Assembly: GCA_036555515.1 (NCBI GenBank)
Contig: DATBLC010000362.1
Coordinates: 1 to 64,000 of the forward strand
Direction of reading: 5' to 3'
From: DATACQ01 sp036555515
Lineage (GTDB): Bacteria > Desulfobacterota > Binatia > UBA9968
DNA: 64,000 nucleotides
Position numbers and translations under genes: made by a program. Positions 9,237-19,033 of the stretch are shown here, piece after piece. Positions within the stretch are counted from its first letter, which is position 1. Each line of letters starts with the position of its first letter. A model generated the notes under the pieces. That model ran no database searches and was not told where the DNA came from. It saw nothing but the letters and a program-made list of their open reading frames with translations.

Positions 9237-10364
9237 ATGGCGGAGAAAACCCTCGAAGAAATCAAGGCGGATATCCTACACCGGGCGGGGCGCGTCAATC
9301 CCTTCGAGCGCGTAAAGAAGGAAGACGTCGAACAGGTGATCAAGAATATCACGAGCCTCGATCCGGACCTCTGGGGTAGGGAGTGGGGAAAAGTCGGTTT
9401 GAAATACGAGGCGCTGGCCCAGGAGCAGGAAAAAATCGGCGACAAGAAAGTTGTTGGAGAGACCTATTATCTGGCATACGAATACTACCGGATCGGCCGC
9501 TATCCAGTGCCCAGCAGCCCGGAAAAGATGACTTGCTACGAAGGCGCGCTGCGGACCTTTCTCAAAGCCGCGCCGACAATGGAGCCGGCGCTGGAGCGGA
9601 TTGAAATTCCCTTTGAAGGGGAAAAGGTCGTCGGCTACCTGCAGGTTCCCAATGGCGTCCAACGCCCGCCGGTCGTGATGCATTGGGGCGGCGTTGATGG
9701 CTGGAAGGAGGACCGCCGCATCAACAACGACGTATTGCTCAACATGGGACTGGCTTGTTTTACCATTGATATGCCGGGGACGGGGGAGAATCCCTGCTCG
9801 GCTGACGACCCGCGCGCCGAACGGACTTTCTCCGCGGCGATGGATTATCTCGAAACCCGCGGCGACATCGACGGCAAGAGAATCGCGTGCATGGGCGGAA
9901 GCTTCGGTGGTTACTGGGCCGCGAAGCTGGCGCATGTGGAAGCGAAGCGGCTCAGCGGCGCGGTCAATTGGGGCGCGGGAGTGCACCGGACCTTTCAAGA
10001 AGAGTGGCTGCGGCCGGCGTTGACGTTGACGGCATCGCAGTATTTGATGGGTCCGGCGAGCTTGTTGGACGCGCGATCCTATATATTTCGCGCGAAATCG
10101 CTCGAAGAAACTTTGAAAAGCGCGCCCAGTTTGTCGTTGGTGACGCAAGGGTGGATCGACCAACCTTGCGCGCCGCTGCTTTGCATCAACGGCAAAGAGG
10201 ACGACCAGCACCCGATCAGCGATCTCTACCTTCTGGCCGAACATGGCAGCCCGAAGGACCTGCGCATTATAGCGGGCGCGGGACATATGGGACGAAAGAA
10301 GGGGCAGTCGAATGACGAGGTAATGGGTATCGTTACGAAATGGTTGAAAGAAAAACTTTCTTAG
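9237..10364 (+). CDS. Alpha/beta hydrolase (FrsA/DUF1100-like esterase)
   Basis: A serine hydrolase of about 375 residues. The nucleophile elbow GGSFGG has Ser222, an acidic candidate lies in NGKEDDQHP near residue 322, and the histidine is in GAGHMG near residue 350. The oxyanion region is HWGGVDGW. An N-terminal helical cap of about 120 residues precedes the fold, as in FrsA-like esterases. I prefer the ATG at 9237, which has AGGAG at a suitable distance; a start at 9207 is possible. It is separated from the permeases by ~145 bp and followed closely by a CMD-family gene. The ester substrate is unknown. Confidence 0.85.
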   Translation: MAEKTLEEIKADILHRAGRVNPFERVKKEDVEQVIKNITSLDPDLWGREWGKVGLKYEALAQEQEKIGDKKVVGETYYLAYEYYRIGRYPVPSSPEKMTCYEGALRTFLKAAPTMEPALERIEIPFEGEKVVGYLQVPNGVQRPPVVMHWGGVDGWKEDRRINNDVLLNMGLACFTIDMPGTGENPCSADDPRAERTFSAAMDYLETRGDIDGKRIACMGGSFGGYWAAKLAHVEAKRLSGAVNWGAGVHRTFQEEWLRPALTLTASQYLMGPASLLDARSYIFRAKSLEETLKSAPSLSLVTQGWIDQPCAPLLCINGKEDDQHPISDLYLLAEHGSPKDLRIIAGAGHMGRKKGQSNDEVMGIVTKWLKEKLS

Positions 10365-10377
10365 AAGTGGAGGCCTC

Positions 10378-10926
10378 ATGGCCCGGATTGTAACCATCGA
10401 TAAAAAAGAAGACCTGACGCCGGAAGGTCAAAAAGTTTACGATGCCATTGCGCAAAGCCGCGGCGCAGTGGCTGGACCGTGGCGGGCGCTGCTGCACAGT
10501 CCCGATCTCGCCCATCGAACGATGCATTTAGGCAGTTACGTGCGCTTCGAATCGGGCTTGGATCATAAGCTCATTGAGTTCGCCGCCCTCGTCGCTGCGC
10601 GGGAGCTCGAATGCAAGCACGAGTGGGCCGCCCATGTAAACCACGCGCAGAAGGCCGGCATCTCGATGGAAACAATCCGTGCCGTCCATCAGAAGGTGGG
10701 CGCGGAGAGCTTCCCGTTAGAGGATGCGCAGATCGTCAGCTTCGTGCGCGAAGTGCTCCATTCCCATCGCGTCAGCGAAGCCACTTTCCAAGCGATCTAC
10801 GGACGACTGGGGGAACGTGGGATGGTAGAGCTCAGCGCGACCATCGGTTACTACGCGATGCTCGCCTGCACGCTCAATACCTTCGACGTTTATACGGCCA
10901 CGCCGCCGGAGGATCTCAAGATTTAG
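10378..10926 (+). CDS. Carboxymuconolactone decarboxylase (CMD) family protein
   Basis: 182 residues with the CMD/AhpD-like helical core: EFAALVAARELECKHEWAAH around residues 64-83, including the conserved acidic and histidine positions. It lacks the CxxC pair of peroxidase-type AhpD, so a decarboxylase- or hydrolase-like role is more likely than an antioxidant one. It starts 13 bases after the esterase stop with a GGAGG-like site (gtggaggcctc), so the pair is probably co-expressed. A second CMD paralogue is at 51776-52315. Substrate unknown. Confidence 0.85.
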   Translation: MARIVTIDKKEDLTPEGQKVYDAIAQSRGAVAGPWRALLHSPDLAHRTMHLGSYVRFESGLDHKLIEFAALVAARELECKHEWAAHVNHAQKAGISMETIRAVHQKVGAESFPLEDAQIVSFVREVLHSHRVSEATFQAIYGRLGERGMVELSATIGYYAMLACTLNTFDVYTATPPEDLKI

Positions 10927-10982
10927 ATTAACGGATCGCCGTTTGACGTAGAGCCGCTTCTTACCTTCAGACAATCTGAAAC

Positions 10983-12611
10983 ATGTCGAAAAGGCGCCCC
11001 ACGCGTAAGCGGAGCGATTTACTTAAGGTTTCCGTAGAAAAAAAACCGGAGCCGATGAGCGTTGGTTTTCAGGTCGGCACGACGGCGCTAATTTTAGTCA
11101 CGTTCGGCTCATTTCTTTTCCACCCCATCAATCTCACAGACAGCGATCTCGGACGTCACCTGAAGAATGGGGAACTATTCCTTCAAAGCGCCTTCATCGC
11201 AAGCACTAATCTCTACTCTTACACCACTCCTGACCATCCCTTCGTCAATCATCACTGGGGTACCGGCGTCGTTTTCTACCTCATCGAGCGTGTGGCGGGA
11301 TTTCATGGATTGTCACTTTTCCTCCTGGCCATGAGTCTCGCATCTCTGTGGCTGTTCTTACATCTTGCGGCCAAGTATTCTTCATTCGCGTTGGCTGCGC
11401 TGCTAGCGATTGTTGTCATGCCGGTGCTCATCAGCCGCTACGAGGTGAGACCGGAGATATTCAGTTATTTTTTGAGCGGCGTGTTTCTCCACATGCTTTG
11501 GGACTACAAATACGGCAAACTCGGCTTGCGCCGGCTTTTTCTCTTGCCCGGCCTGCAAATACTTTGGGTAAATCTGCATATCTACTTTTTTATCGGCATG
11601 GCGCTCGTCGCGGTATATCTATTGGAATCTTTTGCGAAGTTTGCCGTCCAGGACACCGGCGAAACATTGCATACTCGTGACCAGTGCAAAGGCCTCGCCG
11701 CGATCTTGTTTTTGACGTTTTGCGCCAGCTGTATCAATCCAGCCGGGGTCTACGGCGCCGTATATCCGCTTTTTATCCTTCAGGGATATGGGTTTCCGGT
11801 CATCGAGAACTATTCGGTCGGCGCTATTCTGAAGGCAGGGTTTGCGTTTCTTCCCTTGGTGTATTTCCAAATCGTATTTGGCACGCTTTGTCTGAGCTGG
11901 ATCTACGCAGTTATGAAAGACCGCTCAAACCTATCGCTCGCGAATTTTTTCTTGGCCGTTTTTTCTTCTGCCATGGCCTGGTGGACCATCCGTAATTTCG
12001 TCATGTTCGCTTATTTTGCATTGCCCCTGACAGCGGTAAATTTGAGAAAATCCGCGCTCGGGCCGCAGTCGAACTCATCGATCTCCGTCCTCACAATCTC
12101 TGGCGCGGCCGCGGGTGTGGCGATCCTGTTGGTTTTGATCAATCCAGTATATTTTTTTGGCGTCGACTTTGGATTCGGGCTAAAGGCTGAAAATCCGGCC
12201 GCGGCGGATTTTTTTCACAAGGAGAAGCTGCAAGGCCCTATTTTTAATAATTTCGACGTTGGCGGGTATCTCATCTATTATCTCTATCCGCGACAGAGGG
12301 TCTTTGTGGACAATCGCCCCGAAGCCTATCCGCCCTCATTCTTTGGCGATGATTATTTTTCCGTCCTGATGAACGACGAAAGATGGCGCGCCAGCGCGCA
12401 GCAGCATCGATTTAATGTGATATTCATGAACCATCGCGGCGGCTCCGCCGTTGCCGAACGGTTTATCGTCAGGCGCGTGCTTGACCCGGATTGGGCGCCG
12501 GTGTTCTTTGACGCGGATATTATCATCCTCGTCAGGCGGCATGACGCTAATCACTCTGTCATTGCCAAGCACGAACTGCCAAAGGAAGCGGTCTTGCAAC
12601 GGATGAAGTAG
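10983..12611 (+). CDS. Polytopic membrane protein, GT-C glycosyltransferase-like
   Basis: 542 residues with about ten hydrophobic segments after a basic N-terminus (SKRRPTRKRSD). The first loop carries TDSDLGRHLKNGELF and then NLYSYTTPDHPFVNHHWGTG, which matches the pattern of bacterial GT-C-fold membrane proteins (D-x-G-x-H near the first loop, then W-x-x-H/W). The C-terminal soluble part has VFVDNRPEAYPPSFF, also typical of that group. It may move sugars or lipid-linked groups across the envelope; no activity can be assigned. The gene looks more AT-rich than its neighbours and has no clear ribosome site, which may reflect transfer. Confidence 0.65.
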   Translation: MSKRRPTRKRSDLLKVSVEKKPEPMSVGFQVGTTALILVTFGSFLFHPINLTDSDLGRHLKNGELFLQSAFIASTNLYSYTTPDHPFVNHHWGTGVVFYLIERVAGFHGLSLFLLAMSLASLWLFLHLAAKYSSFALAALLAIVVMPVLISRYEVRPEIFSYFLSGVFLHMLWDYKYGKLGLRRLFLLPGLQILWVNLHIYFFIGMALVAVYLLESFAKFAVQDTGETLHTRDQCKGLAAILFLTFCASCINPAGVYGAVYPLFILQGYGFPVIENYSVGAILKAGFAFLPLVYFQIVFGTLCLSWIYAVMKDRSNLSLANFFLAVFSSAMAWWTIRNFVMFAYFALPLTAVNLRKSALGPQSNSSISVLTISGAAAGVAILLVLINPVYFFGVDFGFGLKAENPAAADFFHKEKLQGPIFNNFDVGGYLIYYLYPRQRVFVDNRPEAYPPSFFGDDYFSVLMNDERWRASAQQHRFNVIFMNHRGGSAVAERFIVRRVLDPDWAPVFFDADIIILVRRHDANHSVIAKHELPKEAVLQRMK

Positions 12612-12659
12612 GCTTGGACATAGAGATCCGAGACGGCGCCGTCGGCGCGGTTGCGCCGG

Positions 12660-12689
12660 TTGACATAACGCCGGCGCCACGGCTAGGCT
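12660..12689 (+). promoter_or_regulatory. Candidate promoter for the SDR gene
   Basis: TTGACA at 12660-12665 is a perfect -35 match. An 18-base spacer leads to TAGGCT, a weak -10. It lies 36 bases upstream of the SDR start, within a GC-rich palindromic stretch. Confidence 0.3.
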
Positions 12690-12724
12690 CCGCTCACTAA
12701 AAAGGGCATAGGAGGATAAGGGCG

Positions 12725-13495
12725 ATGAAACTCAAAGATCAGATAGCGGTTATAACCGGCGCGGGGAGAAATATCGGCAAGGCGATGGCGAAACTTTTCG
12801 CCGCCGAAGGCGCCAGGATCGCGGTCGCGGAGATGCACGAAGGGCGGGGCCAGGCGGTGGCCGATGAAATCACCAAGGCTGGCGGAGAAGCGATGTTGGT
12901 GCTGTGCGATGTCTCGAAATCCAGCGACGTACAAGCGATGGTCGATAAAGTCGTGGCGAGGTTCGGCGGCATCGATATTTTGGTCAATAATGCGGCGCTC
13001 ACCGATCATGCAACTATTCTCGACAGCATCGAAGCGGAGTTCGACAAGGTTATCGCGGTGAGCTTGAAAGGGCCCTATCTGGTGACGAAATATGTCGCCG
13101 AACAGATGAAAAAACAGGGGCGGGGCGGCAAGATCGTCAATTTTGGCTCGACGTCCGGAATGGTCGGCAGGCCGGACGGCATTGCTTACGCGGCCGCAAA
13201 AGCGGGTGTGATCAATATGACGCGGGCAATGGCCGTTCAGCTCGCGCCCTACAAGATTCGAGTCAATTGTGTGGTGCCAAACCGTTCCGGTTCCCCTGTT
13301 GGTTACGACGACGACGTGGCTGGGAACCGGACTTTTGATAACCTGGCGGGCCGCTTGGGCACCGCGGATGACCAGGCCAAAGCGGCGCTTTTTCTCGTCA
13401 GCGACGATTCCGAATTCATCATCGGCCATGCGCTCCTGGTGGACGGCGGGGTCATGGCGACGGCGAATTTTCCCAAAGAGCAGTTCCAAAAATAA
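12725..13495 (+). CDS. Short-chain dehydrogenase/reductase (SDR)
   Basis: A 256-residue classical SDR using NAD(P)H. The nucleotide-binding TGAGRNIG is at residues 11-18, NNAA is in the ILVNNAAL strand, the catalytic serine is in FGSTSG and the YxxxK pair is Tyr155/Lys159. An acidic residue after strand 2 (VAEMHEG) hints at NAD(H) preference; this is inference. A good ribosome site (AGGAGG) precedes the ATG. It sits alone between a membrane protein gene and a repeat-filled gap upstream of the peptide-transporter ATPases. Substrate unknown. Confidence 0.92.
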   Translation: MKLKDQIAVITGAGRNIGKAMAKLFAAEGARIAVAEMHEGRGQAVADEITKAGGEAMLVLCDVSKSSDVQAMVDKVVARFGGIDILVNNAALTDHATILDSIEAEFDKVIAVSLKGPYLVTKYVAEQMKKQGRGGKIVNFGSTSGMVGRPDGIAYAAAKAGVINMTRAMAVQLAPYKIRVNCVVPNRSGSPVGYDDDVAGNRTFDNLAGRLGTADDQAKAALFLVSDDSEFIIGHALLVDGGVMATANFPKEQFQK

Positions 13496-13499
13496 GAAG

Positions 13500-13535
13500 G
13501 TTCAAGCAGTTCAAGCCGTGCAAACAGTTCAACCC
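13500..13535. repeat. Period-9 GTTCAA array, single arm
   Basis: Four consecutive 9-base units beginning GTTCAAGCA, GTTCAAGCC, GTGCAAACA, GTTCAACCC start a few bases after the SDR stop and run into the left end of a MITE-like element. A matching GGGTTCAAG lies at the element's right end. Confidence 0.75.
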
Positions 13536-13768
13536 GGATTCCGCAGTTACACTGAGGAGACGGCAAGCGAGGTGGAACCCTGGAGTAGCGAAGGCGTCCA
13601 ACTGTAAAATTTCAAAGTCATTTTGCGCTTTCGCACTGCGTTGTTACGAGCTTTAACGTTCCGTGGAATCACTGTTGCTCGATGTCTGCTCAAAGGCAGA
13701 AACCCCCTTCAACTTTGCTACGGGGGTTGAGCCTCGCGCTTCCTGTGACCGCAACTGCGCAATCCGGG
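13533..13768 (+). mobile_element. MITE-like element, copy 1
   Basis: A 236-bp noncoding element with terminal inverted repeats: left CCCGGATTCCGCAGTTAC, right GCAACTGCGCAATCCGGG (16 of 18 match after reverse complement). The interior (for example CTGGAGTAGCGAAGGCG, GTTACGAGCTTTAACGTTCC, GCTCGATGTCTGCTC) recurs almost base for base in reverse orientation at 50440-50673. No conserved reading frame is shared by the two copies. Transposition as a nonautonomous element is inference. Confidence 0.75.
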
Positions 13769-13781
13769 TTCAAGTCGTTTT

Positions 13782-13889
13782 CTAGGACTCGGCGACGCTG
13801 GGTTTGGCCGCGTTCACCGCAGATTTTTTTTTCAGCCACTCGATAATTCTGTTTCGAGCATCGTATCCTGTGCCGCTAGCGCTTTGATT
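13782..13889 (-). pseudogene. Possible 3' remnant of a decayed gene
   Basis: On the minus strand an open stretch ends in a plausible protein C-terminus (GTGYDARNRIIEWLKKKS, then about ten residues and TAG) with no start and an upstream in-frame stop. An overlapping frame begins MGRIKNLDEIKALAAQ at 13916, as if one ORF was broken by a frameshift. The family is not recognised. The rest of the gap to 14063 holds only a candidate promoter. Confidence 0.25.
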
Positions 13890-14012
13890 TCATCGAGATT
13901 CTTAATCCGGCCCATGGCGCCCTCCGTCGATTATTGTCGCGGCGCCATAAGTGCAACGCGCGGACGCAGAGCTAGTCCGCTGGACATTAACGCACCGGGC
14001 TGCAAAGATGAC

Positions 14013-14041
14013 TTGACAGGGTATATCCCCTATGCGATTTT
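14013..14041 (+). promoter_or_regulatory. Candidate promoter for the transporter ATPase genes
   Basis: TTGACA at 14013-14018 is a perfect -35 match, with a weak GATTTT after 17 bases. It is 23 bases upstream of the first ATPase start and would let the ATPases be transcribed apart from the permeases. Confidence 0.35.
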
Positions 14042-14063
14042 CGGCGTCAATAACGTAAACTCG

Positions 14064-15047
<984 letters not shown>

Positions 15048-15057
15048 TAGGAAAAGC

Positions 15058-15178
15058 CGGAATCCGGAGGACAGAGTTCAGAAATCGGAATAGGGAAGGT
15101 AGAAGGCAGAGCGTAAAAATAGCAGGGGAAAACGTCTGAATGCTGACTGTTGAATTCTCGCTTTGGACTTCTGACCCC
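15058..15178. repeat. Period-7 inverted array between the two ATPase genes
   Basis: The right arm (15136-15178) reads as 7-base units CTGAATG, CTGACTG, TTGAATT, CTCGCTT, TGGACTT, CTGACCC. The left arm (15058-15113) is the same style on the other strand. The arms flank a short AT-rich centre, so the whole could fold into a long imperfect hairpin inside the operon. Confidence 0.65.
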
Positions 15179-15195
15179 ATGATTCTTTAAAAGCC

Positions 15196-16173
15196 ATGAG
15201 CTTGTTAGAGATTCGCAATCTCAAAAAACATTTCCCCGTCGCTGCGGGTCTATTCTCGCGCGGAAAGGGCGTCGTTAAAGCCGTCGACGGCGTCAGCCTG
15301 ACGATCAACGAAGGCGAGACATTAGGTTTGGTCGGCGAGTCTGGCTGTGGCAAATCCACTTTAGGGCGGGCGATTCTTCGGCTCATCGAGCCCACCAGCG
15401 GCGAAGTTGTTTTTCACGGAAAAAATCTCCTCGGTTTGTCGCAACGCGAGCTGCGCGACATGCGGCGCGAGATGCAGATCATATTTCAGGACCCTTACGC
15501 ATCGCTCAATCCGCGCATGCGCGTGGGTGACATCATCGGTGAAGGTCTGGAGATTCACAAGCTCGCCAAAGGCAATGCCAAGCGCGACCGGGTCATGGAA
15601 CTCTTGCACCAGGTTGGCCTGCGCGAAGACCACTATCCCCGCTACCCGCATGAGTTCAGCGGCGGACAGCGCCAGCGAATCGGCATCGCCCGCGCCTTGG
15701 CGGTCAGTCCCAAGTTTATCGTCTGCGACGAGCCGGTCTCATCCCTCGATGTTTCGATTCAGGCGCAGATCATCAATCTCTTGCAGGAACTGCAAGAGAA
15801 AATGCACTTGACTTATCTTTTCATTTCCCACGACCTTCGCGTCGTGGAACATATCAGCCACCGCGTCGCCATCATGTATCTCGGCAAGGTCGTCGAGATC
15901 GCCAGTGGCGACGCCATCTACCGCGACGCAAAGCACCCCTACACCAAGGCATTGCTTTCCGCCGTGCCCATGCCCGACACCGCCCGAAAAAAAGAGCGCG
16001 TGGTGTTGGAAGGGGATGTGCCGAGCCCGGTGAATCCACCGCCGGGCTGCACCTTTCATCCCCGGTGCTCGTACCGCGAAGCGGTGTGCAGCCAGATCGA
16101 GCCGGCTCTGGAATTTAGCGGCGATGGCCACGGCGTGTCCTGTCATGTGTTCGGCCCGGGAAAGCGGGCTTAA
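15196..16173 (+). CDS. dppF: Oligopeptide ABC transporter ATPase, DppF/OppF type
   Basis: Second ATPase, 325 residues. Walker A is GESGCGKST, the signature FSGGQRQR and Walker B FIVCDEPVSSLD. The C-terminal extension has EGDVPSPVNPPPGCTFHPRC and two further cysteines. It pairs with the ATPase at 14064-15047 to drive an importer whose membrane and periplasmic parts are most likely those at 5017-9090. No other peptide-type permease is in the window. Confidence 0.94.
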   Translation: MSLLEIRNLKKHFPVAAGLFSRGKGVVKAVDGVSLTINEGETLGLVGESGCGKSTLGRAILRLIEPTSGEVVFHGKNLLGLSQRELRDMRREMQIIFQDPYASLNPRMRVGDIIGEGLEIHKLAKGNAKRDRVMELLHQVGLREDHYPRYPHEFSGGQRQRIGIARALAVSPKFIVCDEPVSSLDVSIQAQIINLLQELQEKMHLTYLFISHDLRVVEHISHRVAIMYLGKVVEIASGDAIYRDAKHPYTKALLSAVPMPDTARKKERVVLEGDVPSPVNPPPGCTFHPRCSYREAVCSQIEPALEFSGDGHGVSCHVFGPGKRA

Positions 16174-16249
16174 AAAATCATCGCCTAATCGGTCGCTCTC
16201 ATGAACGGCGCGTATTGAATTGAGCAACGGCGGCTTCGATGCAAAATCC

Positions 16250-16344
16250 GTTCAAGGTTCAAAGTTTAATGTTCAAAGTGGTGGGTTCTGAGTCTTATGG
16301 TCTCGGGATTCAACCTTGAACCTGGAACATTTGAAGCTTGAACC
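16250..16344. repeat. Period-7 GTTCAA inverted array
   Basis: The left arm reads GTTCAAG, GTTCAAA, GTTTAAT, GTTCAAA. The right arm read on the opposite strand gives GTTCAAG, CTTCAAA(T), GTTCCAG, GTTCAAG, GTTGAAT. It fills most of the 320-bp gap between dppF and the greA promoter. Confidence 0.75.
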
Positions 16345-16369
16345 CCGCGGGTTTCACCCGCAGTGGCAG

Positions 16370-16397
16370 TTGATTTATCGCGGTGGATGGGTATTCT
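16370..16397 (+). promoter_or_regulatory. Candidate greA promoter
   Basis: TTGATT at 16370-16375 and TATTCT at 16392-16397 are separated by 16 bases. Transcription would start near 16404 and include the hairpin at 16443-16480 as an untranslated leader before greA. Confidence 0.45.
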
Positions 16398-16442
16398 TAT
16401 TGAAGCGATAAGCAGCGGGTGCAATCAGGCAAATTCTAAAGG

Positions 16443-16480
16443 CCTCTCGGGAGTGATTCCGAGGGGTTTTTATTTTATTT
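16443..16480 (+). terminator. Intrinsic terminator or attenuator in the greA leader
   Basis: CCTCTCGG and CCGAGGGG form an 8-bp stem (one G:U pair) with an 8-base loop, followed by TTTTTATTTTATTT. It ends only 2 bases before the AGGAG ribosome site of greA. It may end transcripts from the upstream unit or attenuate greA, as a leader terminator does in E. coli greA. Confidence 0.65.
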
Positions 16481-16493
16481 CAGGAGTGGGATT

Positions 16494-16976
16494 ATGGCGG
16501 ATGCTAGGGTACCGATGACCACCAAGGGCTATCAACGTTTGATGGACGACTTAAAACGCTTGAAAACAGTGGAGCGCCCGAAAAACGTGAGCGAGATCGA
16601 AGAGGCGCGTGGCCACGGCGATCTTGCGGAAAACGCCGAGTTTCATGCGGCCAAGGAGCGCCAATCGCTGCTCGATGTCCAGATTCGCGACATCGAGGAC
16701 AGGCTGGCGCGGGCGCAAGTCATCGATGTGTCAAAATTGTCGGGAGAAAAGGTCGTTTTCGGCGCGACGGTGTCGTTGGCCGATGGTGATACCGGCGACA
16801 AGGTGGTATACCAAATCGTCGGCGATCATGAAGCAGAGCCGAAAAACGGCAAAATTTCCATCAGCTCTCCCGTCGCGCGTGCCTTGATCGGTAAGAGCGA
16901 GGGAGATGAAGTTCAGGTCCGCACCCCGACGGGCGTTCGTACGCTGGAGATCTTGAGCGTCGAGTATATCGAATAG
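16494..16976 (+). CDS. greA: Transcription elongation factor GreA
   Basis: 160 residues, the usual GreA length. It rescues backtracked RNA polymerase by stimulating transcript cleavage. The N-terminal coiled coil has MTTKGYQRLMDDLKRLK and the acidic tip region ARGHGDLAENAEFHAAKE with the conserved D and E residues. The C-terminal FKBP-like domain ends with GKSEGDEVQVRTPTGVRTLEI. AGGAG lies 7 bases before the ATG. The gene is single and preceded by a leader hairpin with a T-run. Confidence 0.96.
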   Translation: MADARVPMTTKGYQRLMDDLKRLKTVERPKNVSEIEEARGHGDLAENAEFHAAKERQSLLDVQIRDIEDRLARAQVIDVSKLSGEKVVFGATVSLADGDTGDKVVYQIVGDHEAEPKNGKISISSPVARALIGKSEGDEVQVRTPTGVRTLEILSVEYIE

Positions 16977-17086
16977 CTCCCCGGCTGGTGGCGGGGCGGG
17001 CCGATTGGGGAAAGCCCATGCCCTTTTCAACCGAAAAGGCTGTCCCAGCGATTTTATCCCCGGCGATAGCCCACCGTCGCGCGCGC

Positions 17087-19033
17087 ATGAATTTCTCTAT
17101 GCGCCGGCCAACTGTCCGCGTCCTGCCAATCTTCTTAGTCTTAGGCGTTCTTTTGCCCGCCGCCGGAGTAGCGGAAATCCTGATCGAGGCCAAGGTTGGA
17201 TTCCACGGCGTGTTCCAGTTAGGCCGTCCCTTTCCGCTGGAAGTGAACCTCGCTAATATCGGGCGGCCCGCCGATGGCGTCTTGGAAATTCAGATCTGGA
17301 AAGGCGGCGCCACCCAGGGCGGCGTTCCGTACCCGACCTTTCATCGCCGGGAAGTTTTCCTGCCGGCGCGCTCGCGCCGCACCGTGCAGTTCACCATCGA
17401 TCCGGATTTCCTCAGCCGACCACTTAAAATCCAATTTACCAGTCCGTCGGCCAGCGCGTCACGGGAGCTGGATTTGCGTCGCCACTTTTCGCCCGCGCCG
17501 GTACTATTGTCAGTCAGCGAGGGGAGCGCGCTTCCCTTAGCTTCTCAAAGCGCTTCCTCGACCAACCGGGTCGTGGCGCTGGCCCTGGCGGAATTGCCGG
17601 CGGAACCGAGGGCCTTGCTTGGGGTTTCTCACCTTATTCTTTACGATCAGTCCCTGCGCGATCTTTCCCGCGCGCAGTTGCTCGCGCTCGATGATTGGCT
17701 GGCGGCCGGCGGCAGGATGGTGATTATCGGCAGCTTGAATTTCACGCTGTACCAGGAGCCACAGTTGGGGCGTTATTTGCCGGTGCGAGTCACCGGAGTC
17801 AAACGCACGACCTACGTTCCGAGCGCGGCAGCCGCCAAAGGCACGGCCATCGCCCACGTGTGGGCTCAGACAGCCACTGTGGTGAGAGGTAAAGTAGTGG
17901 CCGAGTCCCAAGGCTTGCCGGTGCTCGTGGAAAACGAGTGGGGCAAGGGCAAGATCACTTATCTCGCGCTGGATGCCGGCCGGCCGCCATTGTCAACCTG
18001 GAATGGCCTGCCGAAGTTTCTGGAAAATCTTTTGTCGCCGGCTGTCGGCGAAAACCTGTCTTCGCGCCCGCAGTGGAGCGAAGCGATTTTTTCCCAGCTC
18101 TTGCTCAGCCCGTCGTTCATTTCCTCGTACATTCCAACCGGCTCGCTATTTCTTGCCATCGTTGGCTATCTTGCCGGAGTCTTGGCGCTGTCGTGGCTTT
18201 GGCAACGCCGGCGCATAACGCGGCGCACCCTCGCGCTGTCCTGCTGCGGCTGGATTTTTTTCTCCGCCGCCTTCGGTTACGTTTTTTTCAGCCGCGGCGG
18301 ACAGGTGCCGGACGGCATCCTGCTGGCGGCGACCGTTATGGAAAATGCCGGCGATGGTTATGTCGACGCGCAGACCAACCTGGCGTTGTTTTCGACGCAG
18401 CTCCGCGAGTATAGTCTTGCCTTTGGGCGAGGTTGGATGGATTTGATGCCGGTTGCCGCGCCGGCTTACGCGCAAGCGGGACAAACGCTGGTCTATCGGT
18501 ATGGTGGTGGCTCTACGCGCGTGCAATTGCCGCTCAAGGAGTGGGGCTTTAAGCTTTTGCGCGCCCGTTATCTGGAACGTTTGCGGCTCAGCGCAGCCAT
18601 CGAACGGCAGGGAGAGCAATTATTGCTAAACGTCCAAAACCAGAGCGGCAAGGATTTGACCGATTGTTGGTTGGTGGCGCCGGGGGCGCGCATTGCGCTG
18701 GGCGATTTGCCCAAGGGCGAGAGTTGGAAGAAAACTTTTCCGCTGGGTGGCATGGCCACCGGCAAAAACGGCGAGCAGAATCGCGGGCGGGGCGCCGATG
18801 AGGTGAGTCTGCGCGAAGTGACGTTCAACGACAAGACCCGTGATATCTTGTTTCACGCTTCGTTTTTTCCCCGAGACGGCGCGGAAGCGCCGTGGCGCAG
18901 CGGCGCGGCGGTTTTTTTCGGTTGGGTGAAGGATCCTGAACGCCGGGTCGAGATCGACGATCCGCGTATCCGGGCGCATGACTACGCGCTCTACCGCGTG
19001 ATCGTTCCGCTCGGAGGAGCGGAGGATGAATGA
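17087..19033 (+). CDS. MoxR-operon membrane protein with a GATase-like domain
   Basis: About 648 residues with a signal peptide (VRVLPIFLVLGVLLPAAGVA). A beta-rich periplasmic domain follows, then a segment like the class I glutamine-amidotransferase-like fold of MoxR-associated proteins (SHLILYDQSLRDLS ... LDDWLAAGGRMVIIGS), two membrane helices near residues 345-415 and a C-terminal periplasmic part. I chose the ATG at 17087 (MNFSMRRPT); 17099 is equally possible and the frame is open from 16988. The stop overlaps the next gene by ATGA. It is the first gene of the MoxR/DUF58/VWA operon; a biochemical role is not known. Confidence 0.7.
   Translation: MNFSMRRPTVRVLPIFLVLGVLLPAAGVAEILIEAKVGFHGVFQLGRPFPLEVNLANIGRPADGVLEIQIWKGGATQGGVPYPTFHRREVFLPARSRRTVQFTIDPDFLSRPLKIQFTSPSASASRELDLRRHFSPAPVLLSVSEGSALPLASQSASSTNRVVALALAELPAEPRALLGVSHLILYDQSLRDLSRAQLLALDDWLAAGGRMVIIGSLNFTLYQEPQLGRYLPVRVTGVKRTTYVPSAAAAKGTAIAHVWAQTATVVRGKVVAESQGLPVLVENEWGKGKITYLALDAGRPPLSTWNGLPKFLENLLSPAVGENLSSRPQWSEAIFSQLLLSPSFISSYIPTGSLFLAIVGYLAGVLALSWLWQRRRITRRTLALSCCGWIFFSAAFGYVFFSRGGQVPDGILLAATVMENAGDGYVDAQTNLALFSTQLREYSLAFGRGWMDLMPVAAPAYAQAGQTLVYRYGGGSTRVQLPLKEWGFKLLRARYLERLRLSAAIERQGEQLLLNVQNQSGKDLTDCWLVAPGARIALGDLPKGESWKKTFPLGGMATGKNGEQNRGRGADEVSLREVTFNDKTRDILFHASFFPRDGAEAPWRSGAAVFFGWVKDPERRVEIDDPRIRAHDYALYRVIVPLGGAEDE

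Noticed and set aside
9276..10397. 373-residue open frame opposite the esterase
   Set aside because: Antisense to a gene with a clear catalytic triad, with no independent motif.
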